The translations under genes were made by a program, and so were the position numbers. From the NCBI GenBank assembly GCA_015680905.1, contig CM027385.1:23194501-23258500 (forward strand): DNA of 64,000 nt, written 5' to 3'. Below the pieces are notes generated by a model. The model saw nothing but the letters and a program-made list of their open reading frames with translations, was not told the origin of the DNA and made no database searches. Below, piece by piece: positions 1 through 11,292 of this stretch. The stretch comes from Coptis chinensis (lineage: Eukaryota > Streptophyta > Magnoliopsida > Ranunculales > Ranunculaceae). Each line of letters opens with the position of its first letter. The stretch's first letter is position 1.

Positions 1-59
1 CGTAAATCGCTAATGACTCAGACCCGATCATCTTAGGGCCTTCTTCTTAGCAACCGCCA

Positions 60-2130
60 ACGACTTATAAATTGCGCGATGGTAAGATGTCCTTATCTTT
101 TGGCCATCTCACAGTTGAGGTAAATGTTTTAAAATGATGAAAAAATTACCGATTCGTCTATATATATGGGGAGGTTAGCATGATAGAGAGCTTAGCTCCG
201 TTATTTTTTAACAACACGCTTCCTGAAAACAATATGTACAAATTCCTTTCTTTTGGGAAGTCGATTTTTGTAAATGACTCCTACTTAGAGGAAGTCAACA
301 CCATCCTTGAGTCCACACAAGTTGTAGACCCTTCGATTGCTCCTTATATCGAGTATGAAGACTTGCTACCTAAGCAAGTATTCATTATGCAAAATGAGGA
401 CCCCGATGAAACATCTATTGATTTTCCTTCCACCCCAGTGCTTAAACCCCTCCCCCCAGAGTTAAAATATATACAACTTGATCCGGATGGTAATCATCCG
501 GTAATTATATCTTCTCTGTTATCTAAGGATGAAGAGACACGTTTAATCCGGGTGATTAGGGAACATCGGTCTGCGATTGGTTGGTCCCTAGCTGACATTA
601 AGGGAATTGACCCTAATGTTTGCACTCATCGTATCCATTTGGAGGATAACGCGAAGACTTCTCGCGAACCTCAGCGTCGCTTGAACCTTGCCATGAAAGA
701 GGTGGTTAGGGAAGAAGTCTTACGATTACTCGATGCGGGTATAATATACCCAATCTCTGATAGCGAATGGGTTAGCCCCATTCATGTAGTTCCTAAGAAA
801 TCAGGAGTTACCATGGTTCGTAACGGAAAAGGTGACTATGTTGTCACACAAGGTCCTATGAAATGGAGGATCTGTATTGATTACAGACGTTTAAATGCTA
901 TGACACGAAAAGGATCACTTTCCTTTACCTTTTATAGATCAAATGCTCGAACGCCTAGCTGGTCATGCTTTTTATTGTTTTCTGGATGGCTACTCAGGCT
1001 ATTTTCAGATTATTATCGATATTGATGACCAAGAAAAGACTACCTTCACATGTCCCTTTGGAACGTATGCCTATAAACGAATGCCTTTTGGCCTTTGTAA
1101 TGCTCCCCGGTACCTTCCAAATGTATGCTTCATATATTTAGTGACATGGTAGAACGCTTTATGGAATATTTCATGGATGATTTTTCTATCTATGGAGACT
1201 CCTTCACAGACTGTTTGTCTAACCTGTCTAAGGTTTTGACAAGGTGTGAAGAAAAGAGCCTTGTTTTAAATTGGGAAAAGTGTCATTTCATGGTGCAAAA
1301 GGGCATAGTACTAGGTCACATTGTATCTAGTGATGGCATCGAAGTAGATAAGGCCAAACTAGATAAGATAGCGACTCTACCTAAACCACGGACTGTCCGT
1401 GATATTAGAGCCTTTCTAGGCCATGCAGGTTTTTATAGGCGATTTATTAAAGACTTCTCGAAAATAGCTAGGCCTTTAACTAATCTGCTTTTGAAAGATG
1501 CAATCTTTGATTTTAATTTTAACCGTAAAGCGTGCTTTTGAAACTTTAAAAGCCGCCCTAAACCTCTCGCACCAATTATACAGCCTCCCGATTGGTCTAA
1601 ACCTTCAACTCATGTGTGATGCTAGTGATTATGCAGTTGGTGCGATCTTTGGGACAAAACTAGATAATAAGTCCACTGTCATTTATTATGCTAGTAAAAC
1701 ATTAAACGATGCTCAACGAAATTATTCAACTACGAAAAAAGAATTCTTAGTCATCATTTATGCTTTAGATAAGTTTAGTCCTTATTTGGTTGGTTTTAAA
1801 ACCTTAGTTTACACGGACCATGCAGCCTTTAAGTACCTTCTTGCAAAGAAGGATGCTAAGCGTAGATTAATCCGATGGATCCTTCTTCGCAAGAGTTCAC
1901 ATTAGAAATAAAGGACAAAAGAGGGGTAAAAACGTGGTTGCCGACCACTTATCTAGACTCACAAACGACGATCGATCGATTCGAGTCCATACCGCACTCT
2001 TTTCCCCGATGAGCATCTCAGATGCTATTTTTTCAAACCATGGTATGCCGACATTGTAAATTATCTAGCGGGTGATGTTATGCCTTATAATTGGTCAAGA
2101 AATGAACGAAAGAAGTTTTTGGCCAGAGTA
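60..2130 (+). pseudogene. Pol region of F: protease tail, RT, RNase H, start of integrase
   Basis: Fossil pol of element F. The first 130 bases match the protease C-terminus of related copies (wording like SFGHLTVEVNV). RT follows, with ISDSEWVSPIHVVPKKSG, the TFTCPFGTYAYKRMPFGLCN block and the catalytic-box segment FMDDFSIYG near 1175. RNase H follows with [13 protein letters not shown] near 1610 and [12 protein letters not shown] near 1745. A short stretch matching the integrase start lies near 2035-2125. These domains would copy the element RNA and join the DNA to the genome. Reading is broken in several places. Confidence 0.85.
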
Positions 2131-2883
2131 TAGAAGTATAGAGTATAGAAGAAAAAAAATATGGCTAAGGATGGAAACGAAGTATAGAAGCAAAAAAAAA
2201 TAACAAGGTTTTCTCTAAGTTACATAATATGAAGACTCTATTATCTCAGACTTGTCCTTTTGAATATCCATTTCTTTCCTTCTTAAATCATCTCCTAATC
2301 CCCGCAAACACCTAATAAAGACCTCTAGCTCAATTAGGAATAGGTTAGTGTGATAGTAAGTGGCGATGTGTTTTGATCGACCCCGCTTCCTTTGTTGTCA
2401 TTGAGATTGTAAGGTAACGCTCAATGCATTAATCGGAGTAGCTTAAACTTGAGTGGAAAAATCGAGTGGTTTTGTCTTGACATTTATGTGAGGACCTACT
2501 TAAGGACGCTTATTCGAAGTTTTCGTAAACAAACCTGCTAGGCATTTCATGGTATTACTCATTGTATATATGTTTATTATAGATGATTGATTATTATGCA
2601 TATCTTAGCTTAGGTTTTTGACTTGGTTATTCTTGTTCATAGCTAGTGAGATGTATAGATAGTTTGGAGCATGAATAAGGAAACAATAGTTTATTTCTTA
2701 GTCGTTGTAGTATAGATGAAGTTTGTGAGTACCTTCACCGAAAACTCTCATGAGGTTATAACTCGTCCACTAGGGAATTCCTAGTGGTTTAAGGCCTTGT
2801 TGCATATGGTCAATGCAATCGCGACTCAAAAATAAACGAGTAGTTAGAACTCCATTTTTGGTCACTTATTCTAATTTCTCATC
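2131..2883 (+). other. 3' non-coding region of F
   Basis: There is no coding signal. Read in reverse, this stretch matches the region next to the 3' LTR in elements A (26080-26790) and B (47750-48470), including the pyrimidine-rich block and the AAACCACTAGGAATTCC block. It starts with short repeats of AGTATAGA near 2129-2190. It is the untranslated tail of an Athila element. Confidence 0.75.
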
Positions 2884-2922
2884 TTTGCTTGAGGACAAGC
2901 AAAATGCTGTTTGGGGGTGGTT
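2884..2922 (+). other. 3' polypurine tract of F with adjoining hairpin
   Basis: TTTGGGGGTGGTT at 2910-2922 lies directly before the LTR and is the expected primer for plus-strand DNA synthesis. Just upstream, 2884-2891 (TTTGCTTG) pairs perfectly with 2896-2903 (CAAGCAAA) around an AGGA loop. The same hairpin lies beside the polypurine tract of elements A, B and C. Confidence 0.8.
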
Positions 2923-4393
2923 TGATAAGAGCCCAAAACTGTAGTTTTAACCCTGTAACAGACATACTTTTAGACCAATTATGTGAGTAATAATTAAGAG
3001 TTAGCACTGATTACGTGTTTTTATGCATTTCAAGTTGCAAAGTCCATTATGTGCAGAAATGTGCCACTTTAGCGAGATAAAGGAGCAATGGTTGGTTGCT
3101 AAGGAGTTCTATGATTAAAAGCCAAGATTCAAGAAGACAAAGCCTTGCTAAAACCCGGTTAAAGCTGAAAAGTCAAAGTCAACGCGGGCAGAAACAACAG
3201 TCAAAGTCAACAGAACTTCCGAAGGCCTTGTCTTTGGACTCCGACCTCGGAATGGGGCCTACCTTATGTCAAAACGACCGGCTCGGAAAGAGCTTTCCAA
3301 TGATCCCAGCCTTGACCCCATCAGAGGAGCAAAAGTAGACGAAAAGTCTGTGCAAGCCAACCACTACAAGAAGAGACCTTTTTGATTTGAAGAATTGGGT
3401 TTTGGGCCGATTCTCGCCCCAAAACATGGCTCCAAGCCCATGCACGATTTTTTTGGATCTGAATGTATAAAACAAAAAGCTTAGTAGTTAGTTAATGGTA
3501 GCTAGTTAGACCTAAAATAATATAGATAATTCTAGATCTGTTTTAATTAATTAATTAAGTTTTAGTTCCATTTCAATTCTTGTTTTAGTTTAAATCTTTG
3601 AATCATTGTTCTTGATTGATTAGATAAATAAAATAGTTAGTTGTAAATTTCAAATTTTGTCATTTCCATTCTAGATCTAATTTAAATTCTTGTTTTTATT
3701 CCATTCCAGCCATTAAATTAGATTCATTATTGTTTAATTAAGTAAATCTCAATTTCTTACATTATGTTTAGTTTAGGTTCAATGGGAAATGTTAGTTTAA
3801 TGTCTCAAGGCTAAAACCTCCATTAGAGGGGTTAATGAAGCCTTGATGAAACTTAGTGGTTAGTATAGAATTGTTTGTAGATTCTATTCCACTCTAGAAG
3901 GTCGTGTTTCGCCATGAGAATGGGTGGACGACCTCACATGCTAGTTAGTATTCGGTAGAAATGCCACGAACACTAGGGATTAGAACTCGAAATTCTCGCC
4001 ATAAGAACGTGAGAATTGAGATACAACATTCTACGCTAGGTTGTTAAGTTGGATTCGAGGTGGATTCAATTCCCCTCTAATTTCTTTATCTAGATTCAAA
4101 CACTCGTATTTCCATAGCATTCGTAGTTAAATTCAAGGGTTAAAATTCAGTAAGTATCGTTAGTATATCACCTTCGTAAAGCTCTCATTGACTTAAGACC
4201 GACTAATTAGATTAGAGAACATCCATGCTAAGGCACTAGGAGTGGAACGAACTTCATACTTCACTCTATTTCGATAGAATTGAGAGTAGGAAACTTTGAT
4301 AAACGAATAGCATCCTAAATAGTTTAGTTTTACTTACGTAGATGAGTTCATCGTTCATTTCGTAGGAAAGACTAATCATTTTATGTATTATCA
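2923..4393 (+). repeat. 3' LTR of Athila element F
   Basis: 1471 bp from TGATAAGAGCC to GTATTATCA, with the 6-base inverted ends TGATAA/TTATCA apart from one base. It is homologous, in reverse, to the LTRs of A (24661, 35690), D (11963) and B (46207). TATAAAA at 3466-3472 is a likely TATA box. The partner LTR lies outside the window. The five bases after the LTR are AATAA, so the other target duplication copy should lie left of the window. Confidence 0.85.
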
Positions 4394-4770
4394 AATAAAC
4401 TGTTATCACACGTGCGTTGCACATGCGCGCGAAGTTGGGGCCAAGCCCACTTGATTTTCGGATTTTGATTATTCGATATTTCACGCAACTTCAAACTTAA
4501 ATTGTCGCTTTGTTACCGGGCCGATTTTTACGAATGAGGTATGGAAATGATCAGGAGAGAATTTCCAATCCAATGATCCATAAAACGCTCTAGTCCAACA
4601 GTTCGTGACATGTAAGAAGATGGAAAATGCCTCAAAGTGCGTGCATGACATAAGTTATGCGAACGAATGAAATCTAATTTCATAAATAATGACAACCCGG
4701 ATCGGAATACGATTAAACGGCCTAAACAACACCAATGGACAGTTTTACAATCCATGACGGAAACCGGACG
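4394..4770 (-). other. Post-integrase spacer of D next to the F insertion
   Basis: Non-coding. It matches the spacer of element A at about 31190-31530 (shared blocks such as TACCGGGCCGATTTTTA and GGAAATGATCAGGAGAGAA), which fixes the orientation of D and shows where F landed. No gene is visible. Confidence 0.7.
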
Positions 4771-4818
4771 CCCCACCCCCAAACAAATTTTTGACAACAG
4801 AGTTTAGAAAATTTGTTT
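4771..4818 (-). other. Internal polypurine-like tract and hairpin of D
   Basis: CCCCACCCCCAAACAAA at 4771-4787 reads as TTTGTTTGGGGGTGGGG on the coding strand, like the true polypurine tract. AAACAAATTTT at 4781-4791 is perfectly complementary to AAAATTTGTTT at 4808-4818. Element A carries the same pair at 31542-31552 and 31568-31578. The role is unknown. Confidence 0.6.
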
Positions 4819-5141
4819 TTAAAAGTGGGTCTTTTAAAGTAAGATTCCCGAGACTTCCTAACTTACTATTTTATGATTTTAACAATTTTTTTTTTATTTT
4901 TTTATGAATAAAATTTAATATAAGAAAACAAGAAAGCATTAAATGCATAATTCACACCATAGAGGGAGATGACTCAAAACCCGAGAAAACATGCAAGAGT
5001 GGAAAAGGTGAATTATGTTAATTGTGGACTTAGAATCCGGTACTTACAGCCACACACTCCATAGAGAGGGCCCGGTTACCTGAGTGGTGCACTTACCAAT
5101 ATATGGAAATGAAAGGAAGTACACCAATGAAAAAGGTCAGT
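4819..5141 (-). other. Conserved spacer just downstream of D integrase
   Basis: Non-coding. The block at about 4980-5100, with TACTTACAGCCACACACTCC and GGGCCCGGTTACC, recurs at 31780-31860 in A and in weaker form at 59215-59330 in C, in each case near the integrase end. On the coding strand it contains donor-like GTAAGT sequences. Confidence 0.6.
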
Positions 5142-6550
5142 CCTCATAGACAGGGTCCTGTAAAAGGACTTCCTCTACATCAGGGGACAATAGCTCGTGA
5201 AAATGTTTCAACCGTTGGCCATTAACTTGGAAGGTACTGTTATCCTTGGGATTTACCAAGGTGATTGCCCCGTAAGGGTGACTTCAAGAACTTAAAAGGA
5301 CCAGACCAATGGGTTTTTAATTTCCCTGGAAAAATATGTAGACGGGAATTGTACAGTAAGACCTTTTAACCTACCACAAACTCTTTGCACAAGATTTGCT
5401 TATCATGAACACGTTTCATGTTAGCTTTATAATCCTTTGCGAGATCATAAGAGTCGCTACTGATTTCTTCAAGCTCATTCAATTGCAACTTGCGCTTGAC
5501 ACCCGCCTCATCAAAATTGTAGTGAAGGCTTTTTACAGCCCACATAGCACAGTGCTCCAATTCAACGGGCAAATAACAAGGCTTCCCAAATACAAGTCTA
5601 AAGGGAGACATACCTATAGGAGTTTTGAAAGTAGACCTATACGCCCATAAGATATCAGATAGACGCTTCGACCAGTCTTTCCTATCAGGATTTACAGTTG
5701 TTTCTAAGATCTTTTCGATTTCCCTATTAGAAACTTCTACTTGTCGGCTAGTTTGTGGATGATACAGAGTTGCTACCTTATGTGTAACTCCATACTTCTT
5801 TACTAGTGATGCAACAACTCTGTTGCAAAAATGTGTTCCTCCATCACTAATGGTGGCCTTGGGAATGCCAAATAGATAGAAATTATACTCTTTTAGAAAA
5901 AACACAACTGTTTTATGGTCATTGCTACGACAAGCCATGACCTCTATCCACTTAGACACGTAGTCCACGACAACTAGAATATAAATAAAACTGTGGGAAA
6001 CTGGAAAGGGACACATGAAATCAATGCCCCATACGTAAAAAATTTCTACCACCATGATTGGATTCAATGGCATCATATTACGCTTCGTGATTCGCCCAAG
6101 TTGTTGGCAACGAATGCACGCCTTGCAATGCACTTGGGCATCTTTAAAGAGAGTAGGCCAATAAAATCCACATTGTAGAATTTTAGCAGTTGTTTTCATA
6201 CCACTGAAATGGCCACCACACTATTTTTCATGGCAGAATGAGAGTACCTCATTATATTCCCAATGGAGAATACAACGACGAATAATCTGATCCGCACAAT
6301 ACTTGGAAAGGTAGGGCTCATCCCAGTAGTATAGCTTAACTCTAGCCAAAAACTTCTTACGTTCATTTCTTGACCAGTCATAGGGAATAATATCAGACGT
6401 TAAATAATTCACGATGTCAGCATACCATGGTGCAGAAAATATAACATACAGATGATCATCCGGAAAAGAGTCCGGTATGGAGTCAGAATCACTATCATCG
6501 TCATTTATAAGTCTAGAAAAGTGGTCGGCAACTACGTTTTCGACCCCTCA
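5142..6550 (-). pseudogene. Integrase region of D
   Basis: Fossil integrase that would insert the element DNA. The zinc-binding part shows [16 protein letters not shown] near 6110. The core shows [11 protein letters not shown] near 6030, [10 protein letters not shown] near 5850 and [12 protein letters not shown] near 5725, which fits the D,D-35-E layout. The C-terminal part resembles that of element C (wording such as FQVNGQRLKHFHE), and the reading ends near 5142. It is broken in a few places. Confidence 0.88.
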
Positions 6551-6990
6551 TTTGTCCTTTATTTCTAATGTGAATTCTTGCAGCAGAAGAATCCATCGGA
6601 TCAACCTCTACTTAGCATCCTTCTTTATGAGAAAGTACCCAGGGGCTACATGATCCGTGTAAACTAGAGTCTTAGAACTAACCAAATAAGGACGAAACTT
6701 ATCTAAAGCATAAACGACAGCTAAGAATTCTTTTTCAGTAGTAGTATAATTCCTTTGAGCGTCGTTTAGAGTTTTACTAGCATAATAAATATCGGTGGAT
6801 TTATTATCTAGTTTATGTCCCAAGATAGCACCAACTGCATAATCACTAGCATCACACCTGAGTTCGAAAGGTTTAGACCAATCGGGAGGTTGTATAATGG
6901 GTGCAGAAGTTAAGGAGGCTTTCAAAGTTTCAAAAGCCTTTTTACAGTTAAAATTAAAATCAAAGATGACCTCTTTTAAAAGCAGATTAG
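6551..6990 (-). pseudogene. RNase H region of D
   Basis: Fossil RNase H that would remove template RNA during reverse transcription. It shows [15 protein letters not shown] near 6855, [16 protein letters not shown] near 6770 and [19 protein letters not shown] near 6700. It sits between RT and integrase as expected for Ty3/gypsy and closely matches the RNase H of F and C. Confidence 0.88.
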
Positions 6991-8289
6991 TTAAGGTCTA
7001 GCTATTTTCGAAAAATCTTTGATAAAACGCCTATAAAAACCTGCATGGCCTCGGAAGGCTCTAATATCATGGACAGTCCGTGGTATAGGTAGAGTCGCTA
7101 TCTTATCTAGTTTGGCATTATCTACTTCAATGCCATCACTAGATACGATGTGACCTAGTACTATGCCTTTTTTCACCATGAAGTGACATTTTCCCCAATT
7201 TAAAACGAGACTCTTCTCTTCACATCGCGTTAAAACTTTAGATAGGTTAGACATGCATTCACTGAAAGAGTCTCCATAGATAGAAAAATTGTCCATGAAC
7301 ACTTCCATGAAACGCTCTACCATGTCACTAAATATATGAAGCATACACCGCTGGAAGGTACTAGGAGCATTACAAAGGCCAAAAGGCATTCGTTTATAGG
7401 CGTATGTTCTAAGGGGACATGTGAAGGTAGTCTTTTCTTGGTCATCAATATCAATAATAATTTGGAAATAGCTAGAGTAGCCATCCAAAAAGCAATAAAA
7501 GGCATTACCAGCTAGACATTCAAGCATCTGATCTATAAAGGGTAAAGGAAAATGATCCTTTCGTGTCATGGAATTTAAGCTTCTGTAATTAATACAGATC
7601 CTCCATTTCATAGGACCATGCGTGGCAACATATTCACCCTTGGCATTACGTACCATGGTAATCCCTGATTTCTTTGGGACTACATGAATGGGACTAACCC
7701 ATTCGCTATCAGAGATTGGGTATATGATACCCGTATCAAGTAACCATAAGACTTCTTCCCTAACCACTTCTTTCATGGCAGGGTTTAAACGACGCTGAGG
7801 TTCGCGGGAAGTCTTTGTGTTATCCTCTAAATGGATACGATGTGTGCATACATTAGGGTCAATTCCCTTAATGTCGGCTAGGGACCCACCAATTGCAGAA
7901 CAATGTTCCCTAATCACCTTGATTAACCATGTCTCTTCCTCTTTAGATAACAGAGAAGATATAATTACTGGATGACTACCATCCGGATCAAGTTGAATAT
8001 ACTTTAACTCAGGAGGAAGAGGTTTAAGCACCAGGGTGGGAGGAATATCGATAAATGCTTCTGGAGGGTCTTTATCTTGAGTAATGAATACTTGCTTAGG
8101 CAGCAGGTCTTCAAACTTTGTATATGGAGCAACTGAAGGGTCTACGATTTGTGTAAACTCGAAGATGGTGTTGACTTCCTCTATGTAAGAGTCATCGATA
8201 AAATCTGAACTTCCAAAAGAAAGGAATTTATGCATATGGTTTTCCAGAAACGTGTTATTAAAGTAATCTTGAGCTAAGCTCTTGATCAT
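6991..8289 (-). pseudogene. Reverse transcriptase region of D
   Basis: The longest open Athila RT block in the window, about 430 codons. It contains REPQRRLNPAMKEVVREEV, the ISDSEWVSPIHVVPKKSG segment near 7700, WRICINYRSLN, KRMPFGLCNAPSTFQRCM near 7375 and the catalytic-box region near 7290. The C-terminal part shows RAFRGHAGFYRRFIKDFSK, which leads into the connection to RNase H. Its N-terminal end overlaps the end of the protease-linked part. The same domain occurs inverted in F. Confidence 0.9.
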
Positions 8290-8911
8290 GCTAACCTCTC
8301 CATCTATAGACGAATCTGGTAACTATTTCATTAGTTTAAAAACATTTACCTAAACCAAACGATGGCCAAAAGACAAGGACATCGACCCAACACGGCTGTT
8401 TATAAGCGCGTTGGCAGTCGCCAAGAAGGGATGCCCTAAAATGATTGGAACAGAGTTGTTAGCGAATTCTGTATCGAGGATAACAAAATCAGCAGGATAG
8501 TAGAAATCCTGGACCTTAACAAGCACATTTTCAACCACACCTTTAGGGTACTTAATTGATCAATCCGCTAATTGCAACATCATTTTAGTAGGTTGCATCT
8601 CTTGTAGACCTATTTGTTTGTATAGATAATATGGGAGTAAGTTAACACTCGCCCCCAGGTCTAGTAAAGCGGTCGTCGTGTGGGAATCTCTTAAGGTGCA
8701 TTGACAAAGAGGGCGACCGGTCCCTTGTACTTAACGATTCCATTGTGTTCCGTTAAAGTTGGAAATTGTTCAGTTAAAAAGGCGTCTTTAGGAATATTTG
8801 TCTTACGTCTAGTAGTGCACAACTCTTTAAGAAACTTAGCATGGTGAGGTAATTATTTTAGCTCTTCAAGAAAAGGAAGGTTTATCGTTAGATTTTTGAA
8901 AACTTCCCTAA
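8290..8911 (-). pseudogene. Protease region of D
   Basis: Fossil aspartic protease that would cut the Gag-Pol polyprotein. The minus strand encodes a segment matching ALLDLGASVNLL of C and A near 8665, and [18 protein letters not shown] near 8420. The LINE insertion separates the upstream protease and gag part from this block. Confidence 0.8.
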
Positions 8912-8929
8912 TCTCATCGAAATTTGTAT
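8912..8929. repeat. Left target-site duplication of the LINE insertion
   Basis: The 18 bases here, TCTCATCGAAATTTGTAT, match 9438-9455 at 16 of 18 positions. Element A carries the uninterrupted version of this site at about 33343-33362. Confidence 0.85.
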
Positions 8930-9437
8930 TTTTTTTTTTGCTAAAAGGTAATTGATTAACTTAAAAGAATAAAGGTTACAAGAAGAAAAAATAAGAACAT
9001 TATGACATGACTGGACTAAGAAGGATAAAACAAACTTGTACCCTTCTCAATACAACAGTGCTTAGTGAGTAAATCTAAAGTACGTAGTATTGTGGTTCTT
9101 AAGATGTCTCATGAATGGAGGTCGAGTTTGCCACCATACACTTTGCCCTTTAGTTAGCCCTGCTCCATGTCTAGCACAACAATCTGCTCCCAAATTAGTT
9201 TCCCTCCAGATTGAGGTGATATTAATCCATGTTGCTTACTCTTGTAATAGCTCCTATCGTGCCCTGACTCTCCAGTGCATATTACCTTGTTGAAAAGCTT
9301 AGACTACTGCATAAGAGTCTGATTCCACCCATATATGCCTCCATCCCATTTCTATAGCTTTTGTGACTCCTTCCACAATCGCATATGTCTCCGCCATGTA
9401 GTTGGCAGAAACTCCCAATCCACCCGCCATGTAGATG
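8930..9437 (-). mobile_element. 5'-truncated L1-type LINE, RNase H tail
   Basis: A 508 bp non-LTR retrotransposon fragment on the minus strand. It ends at its 3' side in a poly-A (a T run at 8929-8939 on the plus strand). It encodes the C-terminal RNase H-like domain found in many plant LINE ORF2 proteins: GGLGVSANYMAETYAIVEG near 9410 and WVESDSYAVV near 9325, where the E and D fit the RNase H active site. A stop near 9112 ends the frame, followed by about 170 bp of 3' UTR. At least three in-frame stops lie inside the domain, so this copy is dead. Strong 5' truncation is normal for target-primed LINE insertion. Confidence 0.88.
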
Positions 9438-9455
9438 TCTCATCAAAATTCGTAT
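9438..9455. repeat. Right target-site duplication of the LINE insertion
   Basis: TCTCATCAAAATTCGTAT, 16 of 18 identical to 8912-8929. Both differences are single-base changes, so the insertion is not very recent. Confidence 0.85.
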
Positions 9456-11292
9456 CCTTAGTTAACATTGCTAATCTCTGGGGAAACGGTGGTTTCTGTC
9501 TATATTTAGCGTAATGATCAACATGATGTTTAACCTTGACTTTTTGTTTCTTAGGTTGTGGTTTAACTGATACCTCTACAGGGGTAGGCTCTTCAATTTC
9601 TATTATGGTATCTAGTACAATCTGCGGTGTAGGGACAACTGGTGGGGTAACTATAGGCATAGTTACTTTGTTATCAACCACGCTCCCAGAAGGAAGAGTG
9701 GAGATGGCATTCACCTCACCTACATTTTCATTTTTCGTACTAGTATTACCGTTTACCTCAAAGGCTGTGTTTGGTGTTTTCGGATTAGGTATCGCTTGTC
9801 CTGGAAACACACCTTTGGGTTATACTTTCTCTTGAGCTAGCTGTTGTAAGGAAAGTTGGATGGCTTGTAAAATCTGTTGTTGAGATTGCATAAAGGTATC
9901 GAAACGATCCGGTTGTGGAAGAGTGTTAGCTTTAGGTTGTGTGACAGGAACTATGTCACGTTGATTATTAATGGGTGGATTTTGGTAGTTATTATTTACT
10001 GAAATGATACCTCTATTAGCATTATAATTATTATTGTTATAATTATTATAATTACCCTGACCTTGTGCTTGACCTTGTCGTGGTTGCGCTTGGTTGTTAT
10101 AATTATAATTACCCTGACCTTGTCCTTGTCGTGGTTGAGCTTGGTTATAATTGTTTGCTTGCCTAACATTTTGATTATTAAACCTTGGAGGTGTTACTTG
10201 TTGATTATTTCTCCAACTGAAGTTGGGATGTTCTCTCCGAGGGCCGTTAGGAATAGGAAAACTATTAATCGCGCAAACATTATCTTGTTGTGATTGTTGT
10301 TGCTCATAAGCGAAAGGACAATAGGAGTCGTGATACTCTGGACTCAAACAGAAATTACATAGATTGGAGTTGACATTCATGACGGGGATAGGCGTTTGTT
10401 GAACAGAAATATCCTCTACCTTTTTAGTTAGAGATTCGATTAAATTTTTAAGTTCCGGATCGGGTTTCATCTCAAACATACCGGCGGCCTTTACTGTTGT
10501 AGAAGAACTAGCGTTGCGGGAGATATCGTCACTACCCCCCCAATTATTATTATGTTTAGTCTGATCTTCTAAAAATTTATAAGCCTCTGAGGCTCCTTTA
10601 CTTAAGAAACTACCCACATTCATTATGTCAAGGACTTCTTTATGGTGGTGTAGAAGTCCCTTGAAAAAGGCACGAACTAATGTGTCTTTCACGAGGTTAT
10701 GATGTGGACACTATAAGTAGATCGGTGAAATGATTCCAAGCCTCTGAAAATGATTCATGAGGATTCTGTCGAAAGAAATGAATCTTGGAAAACATTTCAT
10801 CGGTCTTCAGTGATGGGTAAAAATGTTCCATGAATAGTTGAACAAGTTTAGCCCACGAGTCCATTTAATTAGGCGCTTTGGGCGTTAACCAAGACGCCTT
10901 TATCGCCTAAAGTGAAGGGAAATACCCTTAGTTTAATTTGTTCAGCACCAACCGTGGGATGGTGGAATGTAGTAAGGACTTGGTCAATCCTACGCATGTG
11001 CTGATAAGGTTTTTCATGGTCTAACCCATGAAAAACGGGTAACAAATTAAATATATTTGGGGGAATTCAGAAATCCCCCACTGGGTCTGATAGAACGATG
11101 CAAGATTTAGGGCTATCGTTCAAAGCTTTGTAAAAGTCAGAGAGAGGAGACTCTTTCTTCAACCATTACTTCAGGTGGTGTGTGTGGTATGCTAGCTAGA
11201 GGTGTAGTGAGTGGTATACTAGAAAGACTTGTTTGTTTCCGTTGTCGGTTAATTATGTTAGGCATTTTTCTTCGGCCTGACCTTAATTTCAT
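9456..11292 (-). pseudogene. Gag region of D
   Basis: Fossil capsid/nucleocapsid gene. It starts at an ATG at 11292 with MKLRSGR, matching the MRLRSG start of A and C. The capsid-like part lies at about 11100-10550 (wording such as GFFKGLLHHHKEVLDIMN). A zinc-knuckle segment, CNFCLSPEYHDSYCP, lies near 10350. An N/Q-rich tail at about 10230-9950 has repeats of QARQGQGQGNYNYN type. The end carries a proline-rich linker leading into protease. It is broken in a few places. Confidence 0.85.

Larger units (their letters stand above)
1..4393 (+). mobile_element. Athila-type Ty3/gypsy LTR retrotransposon F, 3' part
   Basis: This is the only Athila copy here on the plus strand. From left to right it shows the end of the protease region, RT and RNase H, a trace of integrase, a 3' non-coding region, a polypurine tract and a 3' LTR. 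Its gag and 5' LTR would lie left of the window. The RT closely resembles that of the minus-strand element D next to it, and RT wording such as VSPIHVVPKKSG is typical of Athila. The right LTR end at 4393 abuts sequence matching the post-integrase spacer of element A, so F jumped into D. The coding part is broken in several places and this is a fossil copy. Confidence 0.88.
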
